From Rattus norvegicus (lineage: Eukaryota; Chordata; Mammalia; Rodentia; Muridae), in NCBI RefSeq assembly GCF_036323735.1, contig NC_086031.1:35460225-35524224 (forward strand): a stretch of DNA of 64,000 nucleotides, given 5' to 3'. Positions 1 through 11,398 of this stretch are shown piece by piece. The notes beneath the pieces are model-generated. The model saw only the letters and a list, made by a program, of their open reading frames with translations. It searched no databases and was not told the DNA's origin. Positions within the stretch are counted from its first letter, which is position 1; each line of letters opens with the position of its first letter. Both the position numbers and the translations under genes were made by a program.

Positions 1-231
1 TGAGCCTGTGCTTGCTATGCAAGTATGAGAACTACGTCGAGATCTACAGAACATATGTGAAAAGCTGGGTGGCTTGCTTGTAACTTCTGTGTTTTGAGAG
101 GAGGAGTCTGGTTCTCAGGAGTAAGTTAGCTATCTAGGAAGGTGTGTGAGCTCTGGGTTCAGGGAGAGAGCCTGCCTCAATAAATAAAGTAGAGGCTGAG
201 GAGGGAAGACATCAGACTTCAACCTCTGGTC

Positions 232-287
<56 letters not shown>

Positions 288-532
288 CATGGACACATGC
301 ACATGCAAGCAATGCCCCACATGTATGCAAACAGAAAAGCAAAAATAAAAATGTCTGGAGCACATCATGGCAGGCCATAGAAGATAAACTCCTTTGTCCT
401 TTTGGGTCTGGAAGATGTTCTCTATTAGACAACAATGGGGCTACATTCAGATGAATTACCAAAGGAGATACTTGAACACAACCTGACACACAGGCAATGA
501 AATGTATAAAAAATTAAAAACCTACTGTTGGA
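1..532. other. Intergenic or intronic sequence with a CA microsatellite
   Basis: No gene is seen. The stretch holds an uninterrupted (CA)n run at about 235-284. The reverse-strand open frame across it is a Cys/Val dipeptide shadow of that run and is not a gene. Confidence 0.7.
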
Positions 533-835
533 CTGGGGAGATGGCTCAGTGATTGAAAGTTGTTGCCACCAATTCATAAGAACCCAAGTTCAAATGCCCA
601 GCACCCATGTGTAAAGCCGGGCTGTGTATGCGTCTGTAACTTCAACTCTGTGGGTGGCAAGAGACTGGAGGATCTATGCAGCTTGATGGTCCTCAGGCTA
701 GCCTCATCTCAGGAGAGGCCCCATCTCAAGAAAGGTGGACAATGATAGAGGTACCTGACATTGCTCCTCTAGCATCATTAAACCTGAACACATATGGAAA
801 CATGTACCACATGTGTATAGGCACACAACACACCA
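533..835 (+). repeat. B4-type SINE
   Basis: The tRNA-like head (GGGGAGATGGCTCAGTGATT) is followed by a B1-like body. Near the end it has the family's 'atctcaagaaaggtgg' and 'acctgacattg' blocks and then a CA-rich tail. It is diverged, with no long A-tail and no clear TSD. It is a non-coding Pol III-derived retroposon fragment. The split between B4A and related families is from memory. Confidence 0.7.
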
Positions 836-954
836 TATTGCAATGAAACCTATCTGCCTGAGATACTGCGACTTTTCTGATCCCTCTCCCTCTCCCTCTT
901 CCTCCCCCCTCTCTATGTCTCCCTCCCTTCTCCCTCTGCATTTCTTTCTTTTTC

Positions 955-1132
955 TCTTGTTAACTTGATATAAGCCAGTGTTTACGGGGAAGAGAGAACC
1001 TCCATCAAATTGTCTTTAGGCATTTCTCTAAGCCATTTTCTTAATTTGTGAGTGATGTGGAAAGGCCCAGTTTATTCTGAATGGTGCCATCTCTGGGAAG
1101 GTGGTCCTGGATTGTATAAGAAAGCAGGGTGA
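955..1132 (+). mobile_element. MTD-type MaLR LTR, 5' part (split)
   Basis: The 'gttaacttgatataagcca' opening, the 'tgatgtggaaaggcccag' block and 'ataagaaagcagggtg' match the 5' half of an MTD-type ERVL-MaLR LTR. The LTR is cut at the 12-bp word AAAGCAGGGTGA (1121-1132), and its other half resumes at 2435. It is a solo LTR with no coding capacity. A weak reverse-strand open frame inside it has no support. Confidence 0.75.
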
Positions 1133-2302
1133 TATAGCTTTAATGGACTTTTTTAATCTGAGCTGAAAGTGTTTCCTCCAAGAGCCCAAGACCACCTCAC
1201 AAAAAACCAATTCCAGATATAAGAAGCCATTTTGTTAGTTGTTGGACCGAATTTCTAAGAGACTCCCCAAACATATAGCCTATCAATGTTGCTCTGGGTT
1301 GCCTCTGAGAGATGGAAAGTAAATCCCCATTGTTGAAGATACCATGCACATCAAAAATAGCCCAGAGATGCCTTAGCTAGAACTTACCAGAATGCCTCCT
1401 CCCTCGAGACTATTTTTCATGGTACAAGAAGGCATCATGCAAACTTCCAAAGATGGGAGGTAGCTAATGGTCTTATTCAGTGATGCTATCTATAAAAGAT
1501 AGCAATGACCATCATGGCAGGGTAACCCCAAGGGTAGTTAGTGATGTGCACACCCAGACAGCAATCTAATTGGATTTAAGGCCCACTTAACAGGAGAGAT
1601 ATCATGCCTGGTACTGGAAACATAGCTAACTACTCCGTGTCAGTGAAGACATGATTTTTGAAGGAGAATCTATAACCTTTAATCTACTAAACCAGCATAA
1701 ACCATAATAAAACTCAATAAATATCTCTCCTTATAGCCACAGGTCAGTGTAGTCTTCATTCCCCCATCATGGAAGACTTCTCTTTGCAATAACCAGAAAC
1801 CATTACAGAAAACTACAACCAATCAATATGCAGAATGGGGGAAACCTAGTCCCAATAAATATATGTATGAAACTTCTTCACCCAAGGAAAATGTTTTTGG
1901 ACAAAGGCAGAAAGACTATAAGAACTAGAGAGAGGGTCAGGGAGTTTGCTAAGAGAAACTGAGCCTCTGAAGTCTCACTAACAGGACCACAGAAGGCATT
2001 GCCAGATAACCGTGTCTGAGAAAATGGTGCACGGCTGTGTGGCTAGAGCTCTTCCAGGTTGCATCTTTTGCTTCCTTAAAGTGACAACTCTGTATTGAGT
2101 AAGGATGACCACTGTGGACATGCCAAAGTAGATGTGAACAAGCCCATGAAGCCTCAACTCTCCATGAAGAACGAGAGGTGACTGAGGAAAGCTGGGAGTG
2201 GGAGAGGTTGTTTCCCCAGGGAAAAGCACACCAATGCCAAATGGTCAGTCCCCAAAACATTCATACAAGTAACATGTGAATGGAACAAGTTATTTTTAAG
2301 AA

Positions 2303-2345
<43 letters not shown>

Positions 2346-2434
2346 AGGAGAAGGCTATGAGGGAGTGTTTAGAGGGAGGAAAGGTAAGAGAGAAATGTAA
2401 TTATATTATAATCTGAAAAAAGGAAACAAACTAA
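1133..2434 (+). mobile_element. Retroposed rodent repeat nested in the MTD LTR
   Basis: A 1.3-kb block sits between two exact copies of AAAGCAGGGTGA (1121-1132 and 2435-2446), the signature of target-primed insertion. The 3' part has a TA-dinucleotide run (about 2308-2338), a purine-rich segment, 'taattatattataatctg' and an A-rich end. This resembles the 3' end of an older rodent L1 (Lx-like), though a non-autonomous RMER-type repeat is also possible. No intact ORF is present. The insertion itself is secure; the family name is not. Confidence 0.65.
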
Positions 2435-2641
2435 AAAGCAGGGTGAGCAAGCTATGAGGAGCAAGTAAGTAAAGAGACTTCCTTTACAGATTCTGCTTCA
2501 GTCCCTGCCTCCAGGCTCCTGCCCTGACTTCCTTCAAGGATGAAGTGCAATGTGGAAATGTCAGTGAAACAATCCCTCTCTTCCCCAAGCTGATTTTGGT
2601 CATAGTGTTTTATCACAGCAGTAGAAAACAGAGTAAGACAG
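2435..2641 (+). mobile_element. MTD-type MaLR LTR, 3' part (split)
   Basis: This continues the LTR interrupted at 1132, starting with the second TSD copy. It ends in the family's 'atcacagcagtagaaaaca' and 'gtaagaca' terminus. Joining 955-1132 to this segment gives one LTR of about 370 bp. Confidence 0.75.
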
Positions 2642-3687
2642 GGGCTAACGACCTAACTTGAGATAATAGAAAAGTGAAACATGGCATTGGGTATATCTGA
2701 GCCAACATCTAGGAGAGGTTAGTCAAAACATTGAGGTACTGATGCAGGCATCCATGGAGGAGTGACAACCTGAGGCTGAGCTGTGAGTCAGGGACTAAGA
2801 AGGAATGGAGTCAGAACTGGGCTAGGCAAGTTTAGGGCAATGTCCAGGCTCCGTGGAGACAGGTACATGTGTCTCTGCTATAAGTACTGGATGAATTTTG
2901 GAGCAAGGTTTCCGTAGGTCTGATAGCAAGGTGCTGAGATAGTCATCCTTCAGGTGAGAGCACAACATCACTAAGACAGTGGGACAGGGTCCTGATGGCA
3001 GAGGAAGAGTCTTCAGTCACATGGGACAAAGGAATTTCTTTGCTGTTATTGGTTTCTGGGGGATGGAGAAATTTCTATATCATGTGACTGAGTCTGCATG
3101 CTAAGAGTCACAGAAGCACTGAATAGGGGTGTTAGCAGTCAAGAAGACACTGACGTCAAGAGGGTCTGGACTTGTCTGCTGTGGTGGGTTTGGGGAAGGG
3201 CTGCAGGGCCACAGTTCAGTTAACTGTGTCTGAAAAGATGGTGCAGGACCATATGGCTAGAGACCTCAAGGCTGCAGCTTCTAGCTCCTTAAAGTGACAA
3301 CTTTGGTAAGGTCTGTAACCTAACAGTGAGTCCACTGTCTAGGATTATGCATGCCGAATGGTAGATTCTCTATTTGTCATGAATGACTGCAGTGTTGAGT
3401 GCTAGAATGGGTGTTTGTACCTGGTCTAATGGATCTGGATTGGGAGAGGCAGCTATTTGAAGAAAGCAACCTCAAAGGCCCAGGAAACTCCTACCATAGC
3501 ATCCTGGCTTCTCCAAGGTTTTGTAAATAGAAAACCTTGCATTTTGTTGATAGAAAGACCTCTAGGCAGAATATAGCAGGGGGAGAATGAGAGTTGTCCT
3601 GAAGGTCCAGGATTATTGAACCAGAACAAGGAAGGCTAAGGAACAAAGAGCGGTCAGTGTTGTTCTGCATGGCTGTGAGTAGCTTTA
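2642..3687. other. Unassigned non-coding sequence
   Basis: No gene, SINE or LTR could be recognised. A short stretch near 3223-3310 ('gtgcaggaccatatggctag' and following) resembles part of the 1133-2434 repeat (compare 2027-2095), so some of it is probably decayed sequence of that family. Confidence 0.5.
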
Positions 3688-4007
3688 GCTGTCATAGACT
3701 CACGTGTTTGAATGCTTGGCCCATAGGGAGTAGCATTATTAGGACTATGGCCTTGTTAGAGTAGGTGTGACCTTGTGGAAGGAGGTGGTGTCACTGTGGG
3801 GTTGGGCTTTGAGATCTCCTATGTTCAAGTGCCACCTAGTATGGATCCCAGTCCCCTTCTGCTGCCTGCAGATCAAGATGTAGACCTCTTAGCTCCTTCA
3901 TTCCAGCACCATGTAACCATGCTTCCCATCATGATGATAATGGACTAAACCTCTGAAACTGTAAGCCAGCCCCAATGAAATGGTTTCTGTTATAAGAGTT
4001 GCTGTGG
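3688..4007 (+). mobile_element. MT-type MaLR LTR, 5' part (split by L1 copy A)
   Basis: It contains 'tttgaatgcttggcccatag', 'ggccttgttagagtaggtgt', 'ctctgaaactgtaagccagc' and related blocks of a very common rodent MaLR-type LTR. It is interrupted after AAGAGTTGCTGTGG (3994-4007), where L1 copy A begins. The rest follows at 10614. Confidence 0.75.
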
Positions 4008-4917
4008 GCTACCACCGCAGAGAGCCCGTGGGCAGCACCCCGCGAGCAAACTTGAGCCTCGGGACCACAGGTAAGACCAACTTGTCTGTTGCAAGAAAGC
4101 TGCCTGGTGAAATCGGGACACACAGAGGCAGAATTCCTCTAGGACCGGGCACGTCCTGTGTTTACCGGAAGTCCCACACCCTCGGATCCCGGCCCGCAGC
4201 AGCTCTCTGCTCCCGAACCCCGTGGGAAAGAGACCTCACCGCCTGGTCAAGTGGGCACTCCTGAGGCTGCAGAGCGGAAGAGACCACCAACACTGCCCAT
4301 CCCTGCCCACATCCCTGGCCCAAGAGGAAACTGTATAAGGCCTCTGGGCTCCCGTGGGGGAGGGCCCAGGAGCGGCAGGACCACTGCCTGAGACACCGCC
4401 GGAACCTGAAGGAAACAGACTGGATAAACAGTTCTCTGCACCCAAATCCCGTGGGAGGGAGAGCTAAACCTTCAGAGAGGCAGACAAGCCTGGGAAACCA
4501 GAAGAGATGGCTCTCTGCATACACATCTCGGACGCCAGAGGAAAACACCAAAGGCCATCTGGAACCCTGGTGCACTGAAGCTCCCAGAAGGGGCGGCACA
4601 GGTCTTCCTGGTTGCTGCCGCCGCAAAGAGCCCGTGGGCAGCACCCCGCGAGCGAACTTGAGCCTCGGGACCACAGGTAAGACCAACTTGTATGCTGCAA
4701 GTGACCTGCCTGGTGAACTCAAGACACAGGCCCACAGGAACAGCTGAAGACCTGTACAGAGGAAAAACTACACACACGAAAGCAGAACACTCTGTCCCCA
4801 TAACTGGCTGAAAGAAAACAGGAAAACAGGTCTACAGCACTCCTGACACACAGGCTTATAGGGACAGTCTAGCCACTGTCAGAAATAGCAGAACAAAGTA
4901 ACACTAGAGATAATCTG
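4008..4917 (+). promoter_or_regulatory. L1 copy A 5' UTR, two-unit promoter region
   Basis: Two related blocks start near 4010 and 4616, each with 'gggcagcaccccgcgagc' followed by 'gagcctcgggaccacag'. The spacing of about 606 bp suggests two tandem 5' monomers, the second incomplete. The region is far richer in CpG than its surroundings. Each unit has a consensus-like 5' splice site CAG/GTAAGA (GT at 4071 and 4677). Known rodent L1s start transcription within such monomers; promoter activity here is inferred. Confidence 0.75.
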
Positions 4918-5994
4918 ATGGCAAGAGGCAAGCGCAGGAACCCAAGCAACAGAAACCAAGACTACATGGCATCATCGGAGCCCAATTCTCCCACCAAAAC
5001 AAACATGGAATGTCCAAACACACCGGAAAAGCAAGATCTAGTTTCAAAATCATATTTGATCATGATGCTGGAGGACTTCAAGAAGGACGTGAAGAACTCC
5101 CTTAGAGAAACACAGGAAAACATTAATAAACAAGTAGAAGCCTACAGGGAGGAATCGCAAAAATGCCTGAAAGAATTCCAGGAAAACACAATCAAACAGT
5201 TGAAGGAATTAAAAATGGAAATAGAAGCAATCAAGAAAGAACACATGGAAACAACCCTGGATATAGAAAACCAAAAGAAGAGACAAGGAGCTGTAGATAC
5301 AAGCCTCACCAACAGAATACAAGAGATGGAAGAGAGAATCTCAGGAGCAGAAGATTCCATAGAAATCATTGACTCAACTGTCGAAGATAATGTAAAGCAG
5401 AAAAAGCTACTGGTCCAAAACATACAGGAAATCCAGGACTCAATGAGAAGATCAAACCTAAGGATAATAGGTATAGAAGAGAGTGAAGACTCCCAGCTCA
5501 AAGGACCAGTAAATATCTTCAACAAAATCATAGAAGAAAACTTCCCTAATCTAAAAAAAGAGATACCCATAGGCATACAAGAAGCCTACAGAACTCCAAA
5601 TAGATTGGACCAGAAAAGAAACACCTCCCGTCACATAATAGTCAAAACACCAAAGGCACAAAATAAAGAAAGAATATTAAAAGCAGTAAGGGAAAAAGGT
5701 CAAGTAACATATAAAGGCAGACCTATCAGAATCACACCAGACTTCTCGCCAGAAACTATGAAGGCCAGAAGATCCTGGACTGATGTCATACAGACCCTAA
5801 GAGAACACAAATGCCAGCCCAGGTTACTGTATCCTGCAAGACTCTCAATTAACATAGATGGAGAAACCAAGATATTCCATGACAAAACCAAATTTACACA
5901 ATATCTTTCTACAAATCCAGCACTACAAAGGATAATAAATGGTAAAGCCCAACATAAGGAGGCAAGCTATACCCTAGAAGAAGCAAGAAACTAA
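4918..5994 (+). CDS. L1 ORF1 protein (RNA-binding chaperone), copy A
   Basis: An open frame of 358 codons encodes L1 ORF1p, the trimeric nucleic-acid chaperone that coats L1 RNA in the cytoplasmic RNP. It has a basic, disordered N-terminus (MARGKRRNPSNRNQDY), a long charged coiled coil (about residues 50-175), an RRM-like core (about 180-275), and the conserved C-terminal domain with 'RRSWTDVIQTLREHKCQPR' (about 280-350). The ATG begins the conserved MARGKRRN start seen in all three copies. Relative to copies B and C it reads VKNSLRETQ where they read MNTLRETQ. It ends with TAA at the codon where copy B reads CAA. It is open but sits in an otherwise dead element. Confidence 0.9.
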   Translation: MARGKRRNPSNRNQDYMASSEPNSPTKTNMECPNTPEKQDLVSKSYLIMMLEDFKKDVKNSLRETQENINKQVEAYREESQKCLKEFQENTIKQLKELKMEIEAIKKEHMETTLDIENQKKRQGAVDTSLTNRIQEMEERISGAEDSIEIIDSTVEDNVKQKKLLVQNIQEIQDSMRRSNLRIIGIEESEDSQLKGPVNIFNKIIEENFPNLKKEIPIGIQEAYRTPNRLDQKRNTSRHIIVKTPKAQNKERILKAVREKGQVTYKGRPIRITPDFSPETMKARRSWTDVIQTLREHKCQPRLLYPARLSINIDGETKIFHDKTKFTQYLSTNPALQRIINGKAQHKEASYTLEEARN

Positions 5995-6053
5995 TCGTCT
6001 TGGCAACAAAACAAAGAGAATGAAAGCACACAAACATAACCTCACATCCAAAT

Positions 6054-9000
6054 ATGAATATAACGGGAAGCAATAATCACTATTCCTTAATATCTCTCAA
6101 CATCAATGGCCTCAACTCCCCAATAAAAAGACATAGATTAACAAACTGGATACGCAACGAGGACCCTGCATTCTGCTGCCTACAGGAAACACACCTCACA
6201 GACAAAGACAGACATTACCTCAGAGTGAAAGGCTGGAAAACAATTTTCCAAGCAAATGGTCAGAAGAAGCAAGCTGGAGTAGCCATTCTAATATCAAATA
6301 AAATCAATTTTCAACTAAAAGTCATCAAAAAAGATAAGGAAGGACACTTCATATTCATCAAAGGAAAAATCCACCAAGAAGAACTCTCAATCCTAAATAT
6401 CTATGCCCCAAATACAAGGGCACCTACATATGTAAAAGAAACCTTACTAAAGCTCAAAACACACATTGCACCTCACACAATAATAGTGGGAGATTTCAAC
6501 ACCCCACTCTCATCAATGGACAGATCATGGAAACAGAAATTAAACAGAGATGTAGACAGACTAAGAGAAGTCATGAGCCAAATGGACTTAACGGATATTT
6601 ATAGAACATTCTATCCTAAAGCAAAAGGATATACCTTCTTCTCAGCTCCTCATGGTACTTTCTCCAAAATTGACCGTATAATTGGTCAAAAAACGGGCCT
6701 CAACAGGTAGAGAAAGATAGAAATAATTCCATGCATGCTATCGGACCACCACGGCCTAAAACTGGTCGTCAATAACAATCAAGGAAGAATGCCCACATAT
6801 ACTTGGAAATTGAACAATGCTCTACTCAATGATAACCTGGTCAAGGAAGAAATAAAGAAAGAAATTAAAAACTTTTTAGAATTTAATGAAAATGAAGGTA
6901 CAACATACCCAAACTTATGTGACACAATGAAAGCTGTGCTAAGAGGAAAACTCATAGCCCTGAGTGCCTGCAGAAAGAAACAGGAAAGAGCATATGTCAG
7001 CAGCTTGACAGCACACCTAAAAGCTCTAGAACAAAAAGAAGCAAATACACCCAGGAGGAGTAGAAGGCAGGAAATAATCAAACTCAGAGCGGAAATCAAC
7101 CAAGTAGAAACAAAAAGGACCATAGAAAGAATCAACAGAACCAAAAGTTGGTTCTTTGAGAAAATCAACAAGATAGATAAACCCTTAGCCAGACTAACGA
7201 GAGGACACAGAGAGTGCGTCCAAATTAACAAAATCAGAAATGAAAAGGGAGACATAACAACAGATTCAGAGGAAATTCAAAAAATCATCAGATCTTACTA
7301 TAAAAGCCTATATTCAACAAAACTTGAAAATCTTCAGGAAATGGACAATTTCCTAGACAGATACCAGGTACCGAAGTTAAATTAGGAAGAGATAAACCAG
7401 TTAAACAACCCCATAACTCCTAAGGAAATAGAAGCAGTCATTAAAGGTCTCCCAACCAAAAAGAGCCCAGGTCCAGACGGGTTTAGTGCAGAATTCTATC
7501 AAACCTTCATAGAAGACCTCATACCAATATTATCCAAACTATTCCACAAAATTGAAACAGATGGATCACTACCGAATACCTTCTACGAAGCCACAATTAC
7601 TCTTATACCTAAACCACACAAAGACACAACAAAGAAAGAGAACTTCAGACCAATTTCTCTTATGAATATCGACGCAAAAATACTCAATAAAATTCTGGCA
7701 AACCGAATCCAAGAGCACATCAAAACAATCATCCACCATGACCAAGTAGGCTTCATCCCAGGCATGCAGGGATGGTTTAATATACGGAAAACCATCAATG
7801 TGATCCATCCTATAAACAAACTGAAAGAACAAAACCACATGATCATTTCATTAGACGCTGAGAAAGCCTTTGACAAAATTCAACACCCCTTCATGATAAA
7901 AGTCCTGGAAAGAATAGGAATTCAAGCCCCATACCTAAACATAGTAAAAGCCATATACAGCAAACCAGTTGCTAACATTAAACTAAATGGAGAGAAACTC
8001 GAAGCAATCCCACTAAAATCAGGGACTAGACAAGGCTGCCCACTCTCTCCCTACTTATTCAATATAGTTCTTGAAGTTGTAGCCAGAGCAACAGACAACA
8101 AAAGGAGGTCAAGGGGATACAGATCGGAAAAGAAGAAGTCAAAATATCACTATTTGCAGATGATATGAAAGTATATTTAAGTGATCCCAAAAGTTCCACC
8201 GGAGAACTACTAAAGCTGATAAACAACTTCAGCAAAGTGGCTGGGTATAAAATTAACTCAAATAAATCAGTTGCCTTCCTCTATACAAAAGAGAAACAAG
8301 CCGAGAAAGAAATTAGGGAAACGACACCCTTCATAATAGACCCAAATAATATAAAGTACCTCGGTGTGACTTTAACCAAGCAAGTAAAAGATCTGTACAA
8401 TAAGAACTTCAAGACAATGAAGAAAGAAATTGAAGAAGACCTCAGAAGATGGAAAGATCTCCCATGCTCATGGATTGGCAGGATTAATATAGTAAAAATG
8501 GCCATTTTACCAAAAGCAATCTACAGATTCAATGCAATCCCCATCAAAATACCAATCCAATTCTTCAAAGAGTTAGACAGAACAATTTGCAAATTCATCT
8601 GGAATAACAAAAAACCCAGGATAGCTAAAACTATCCTCAACAATAAAAGGACTTCAGGGGGAATCACTATCCCTGAACTCAAGCAGTAGTACAGAGCAAT
8701 AGTGATAAAAACTGCATGGTATTGGTACAGAGACAGACAGATAGACCAATGGAATAGAATTGAAGACCCAGAAATGAACCCACACACCTATGGTCACTTG
8801 ATTTTTGACAAAGGAGCCAAAACCATCCAATGGAAAAAAGATAGCATTTTCAGCAAATGGTGCTGGTTCAACTGGAGGGCAACATGTAGAAGAATGCAGA
8901 TCGATCCATGCTTATCACACTGTACAAAGCATAAGTCCAAGTGGATCAAGGACCTCCACATCAAACCAGACACACTCAAACTAATAGAAGAAAAACTAGG

Positions 9001-9878
9001 GAAGCATCTGGAACATATGGGCACTGGAAAAAATTTCCTAAACAAAACACCAATGGCTTACGCTCTAAGATCAAGAATCGACAAATGGGATCTCATAAAA
9101 CTGCAAAGCTTCTGTAAGGCAAAGGACACTGTGGTTAGCATAAATCGGCAACCAATAGATTGGGAAAAGATCTTTACCAATCCTACAACAGATAGAGGCC
9201 TTATATCCAAAATATACAAAGAACTCAAGAAGTTAGACCGCAGGGAAACAAATAACCCTATTAAAAATGGGGTTCAGAGCTAAACAAAGAATTCACAGCT
9301 GAGGAATGCCGAATGGCTGAGAAACACCTAAAGAAATGTTCAACATCTTTAGTCATAAGGGAAATGCAAATCAAAACAACCCTGAGATTTCACCTTACAC
9401 CAGTGAGAATGGCTAAGATCAAAAACTCAGGGGACAACAGATGCTGGCGAGGATGTGGAGAAGAGGAACACTCCTCCATTGTTGGTGGGATTGCATACTG
9501 GTACAACCATTCTGGAAATCAGTCTGGAGGATCCTCAGAAAATTGGCCATTGAACTGCCTGAGGATCCAGCTATACCTCTCTTGGGTATATACCCAAAAG
9601 ATGCCCCAACATATAAAAAAGACACATGCTCCACTATGTTCATCGCAGCCTTATTTATAATAGCCAGAAGCTGGAAAGAACCCAGATGTCCTTCAACAGA
9701 GGAATGGATACAGAAAATGTGGTACATCTACACAATGGAATATTACTCAGCTATCAAAAACAACGACTTTATGAAATTCGTAGGCAAATGGTTGGAACTG
9801 GAAAATATCATCCCGAGTGAGCTAACCCAATCACAGAAAGACATACATGGTATGCACTCACTGATAAGTGGCTATTAG
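6054..9878 (+). pseudogene. L1 ORF2 (endonuclease / reverse transcriptase), broken, copy A
   Basis: ORF2p supplies target nicking and reverse transcription. The endonuclease part is readable: LNINGLN with the first catalytic Asn, LQETHL with the metal-binding Glu, GDFNTPL, and SDHHGLK with the catalytic His. Breaks: TAC-to-TAG at 6708-6710; a second TAG at 7383-7385; a 1-nt loss near 8090 shortly before the RT FADD motif; TAG at 8687-8689 (shared with copies B and C); 1-nt losses near 9267 and 9466. The palm motif reads FADDMK where the others have FADDMI. The frame resumes to the usual SLISGY end at 9878. It is non-functional. Confidence 0.95.
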
Positions 9879-10613
9879 CCCAAATGCTTGAATTACCCTA
9901 GATGCCTAGAACAAACGAAACTCAAGATGGATGATCAAAATGTGAATGCTTCACTCCTTCTTTAAAAGGGGAACAAGAATACCCTTGGCAGGGAAGAGAG
10001 AGGCAAAGATTAAAACAGAGACTGAAGGAACACCCATTCAGATCCTGCCCCACATGTGGCCCATACATATACAGCCACCCAATTAGACAAGATGGATGAA
10101 GCAAAGAAGTGCAGACCGACAGGAGCCGGATGTAGATCGCTCCTGAGAGACACAGCCAGAATACAGCAAGTACAGAGGCGAATGCCAGCAGCAAACCACT
10201 GAACTGAGAATAGGACCCCCGTTGAAGGAATCAGAGAAAGAACTGGAAGAGCTTGAAGGGGCTCGAGACCCCATATGTACAACAATGCCAAGCAACCAGA
10301 GCTTCCAGGGACTAAGCCACTACCTAAAGACTATACATGGACTGACCCTGGACTCTGACCTCATAGGTAGCAATGAATATCCTAGTAAGAGCACCAGTGG
10401 GAGGGGAAGCCCTGGGTCTTCCTAAGACTGAACCCCCAGTGAACTAGACTGTTGGGGGGAGGGCGGCAATGGGGGGAGGGTTTGGAGGGGAACACCCATA
10501 AGGAAGGGGAGGGGGGAGGGCGATGTTTGCCGGGATACCGGGAAAGGGAATAACACTCGAAATGTATATAAGAAATACTCAAGTTAATAAAAAAAATAAA
10601 ATGTAAAAAAAAA
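9879..10613 (+). other. L1 copy A 3' UTR and A-rich tail
   Basis: Roughly 735 bp follow the ORF2 stop. A G-rich purine tract at about 10450-10525 has several G-runs of four or more, the kind of sequence known in L1 3' UTRs to form intrastrand quadruplexes. It ends with a tail of mostly A that includes AATAAA. Open frames here are non-coding. Confidence 0.85.
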
Positions 10614-10670
10614 AAGAGTTGCTGTGGTCATGGTGTCTCTTTATAGCAGTGAAACTTTTTTAATTAAAAG
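10614..10670 (+). mobile_element. MT-type MaLR LTR, 3' remnant after L1 copy A
   Basis: The second TSD copy (10614-10627) runs into 'tcatggtgtctctttatagc', the normal end of the LTR that began at 3688. A TA-rich run follows at about 10676-10706. Confidence 0.7.
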
Positions 10671-10750
10671 AGAGATTATATATATATATATTATATATAT
10701 ATATATTCAAAAGAATGGAGAAATGAAACTCTTAACTAAGACACTATCTT

Positions 10751-10971
10751 TTTTCCCCATCTTTATTAACTTGAGTATTTCTTATTTACATTTCGATTGT
10801 TATTCCCCTTCCTGTTTTTATGGCCAACATCCCCCTAACCCCTCCCCCTTCCCTTCTGTATGGGTGTTCCCCTCCCTGTCATCCCCTCCATTGCCACCCT
10901 CCCCCCCAACAATCACGTTCACTGGGGGTTCAGTCTTAGCAGGACCAAGGGCTTCCCCTTCCACTGGTGCT
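10751..10971 (-). mobile_element. 5'-truncated L1 3' end (221 bp)
   Basis: The reverse complement of the rat L1 3' UTR: a T-rich start, 'ttattaacttgagtatttct', the C-rich complement of the G tract, and truncation after 'ccactggtgctc'. It is flanked by the perfect 15-bp TSD CTAAGACACTATCTT (10736-10750 and 10972-10986). It diverges more from the long copies than they do from each other, so it is an older insertion. Confidence 0.93.
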
Positions 10972-11032
10972 CTAAGACACTATCTTATATTGTCCCTCTT
11001 TCCATTTTGTTTCCCCTTACCTACCTGGCATG

Positions 11033-11398
11033 GCTAATATTGTCAATTTGACAGGATGAAGAATCACCTAGAAGCTGGACTTCTGGGAATGTCTGTGACT
11101 GAGTTTCTAGAGTATGTTAATTGAAGGGAGAAGATTCATGCATCCTGAATGTGAGTGGCAGCATCTCATGGGCTGGGGTCCTATACTAAATAAAAAAGGG
11201 AAGGTGTCATTGACCCATCTCTGCTTCCTGACTGCGGATGCAATGTGAGCAGCTGCCTCATACTATTGGCTTCATGCTTCTCCCTCTGTGATGGATTGTG
11301 AACCTCCAAGCTGCAAGCCAAAACAAAGCCCTTCCTTCCTTAAGTGGCATTTGTCAACTGTTCTGTCACAGCAGTGAGAAAAGTAACAAATACTCAGC
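11033..11398 (+). mobile_element. MaLR-type LTR (MTE-like)
   Basis: Recognised by 'attgtcaatttgacagg', 'catgggctggggtcctatac', 'cttcctgactgcggatgcaa' and the terminal 'tgtcacagcagtgagaaaag'. It is a diverged solo LTR in sense orientation, with no coding sequence. Confidence 0.7.

Larger units (their letters stand above)
4008..10613 (+). mobile_element. LINE-1 copy A, near full length
   Basis: A rat-type L1 in sense orientation, flanked by a perfect 14-bp TSD AAGAGTTGCTGTGG (3994-4007 and 10614-10627). Order: 5' UTR with two related GC-rich units, ORF1 (4918-5994), a 59-nt spacer, ORF2 (6054-9878, broken), a 3' UTR with a G-rich purine tract (about 10450-10525) and an A-rich tail. ORF2 carries at least two private nonsense codons and three frameshifts, so it cannot move itself. 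It is the most decayed of the three long copies. Confidence 0.97.

Noticed and set aside
533..600. tRNA gene suggested by A- and B-box-like sequence
   Set aside because: It is the tRNA-derived head of a SINE, without a foldable complete tRNA. The same applies to the other SINE heads in the window.
10010..10582. Open frames in L1 3' UTRs (also near 19021-19599, 21675-22178 and 46277-46849)
   Set aside because: The same frames recur wherever this UTR occurs, and no known L1 protein is encoded there.
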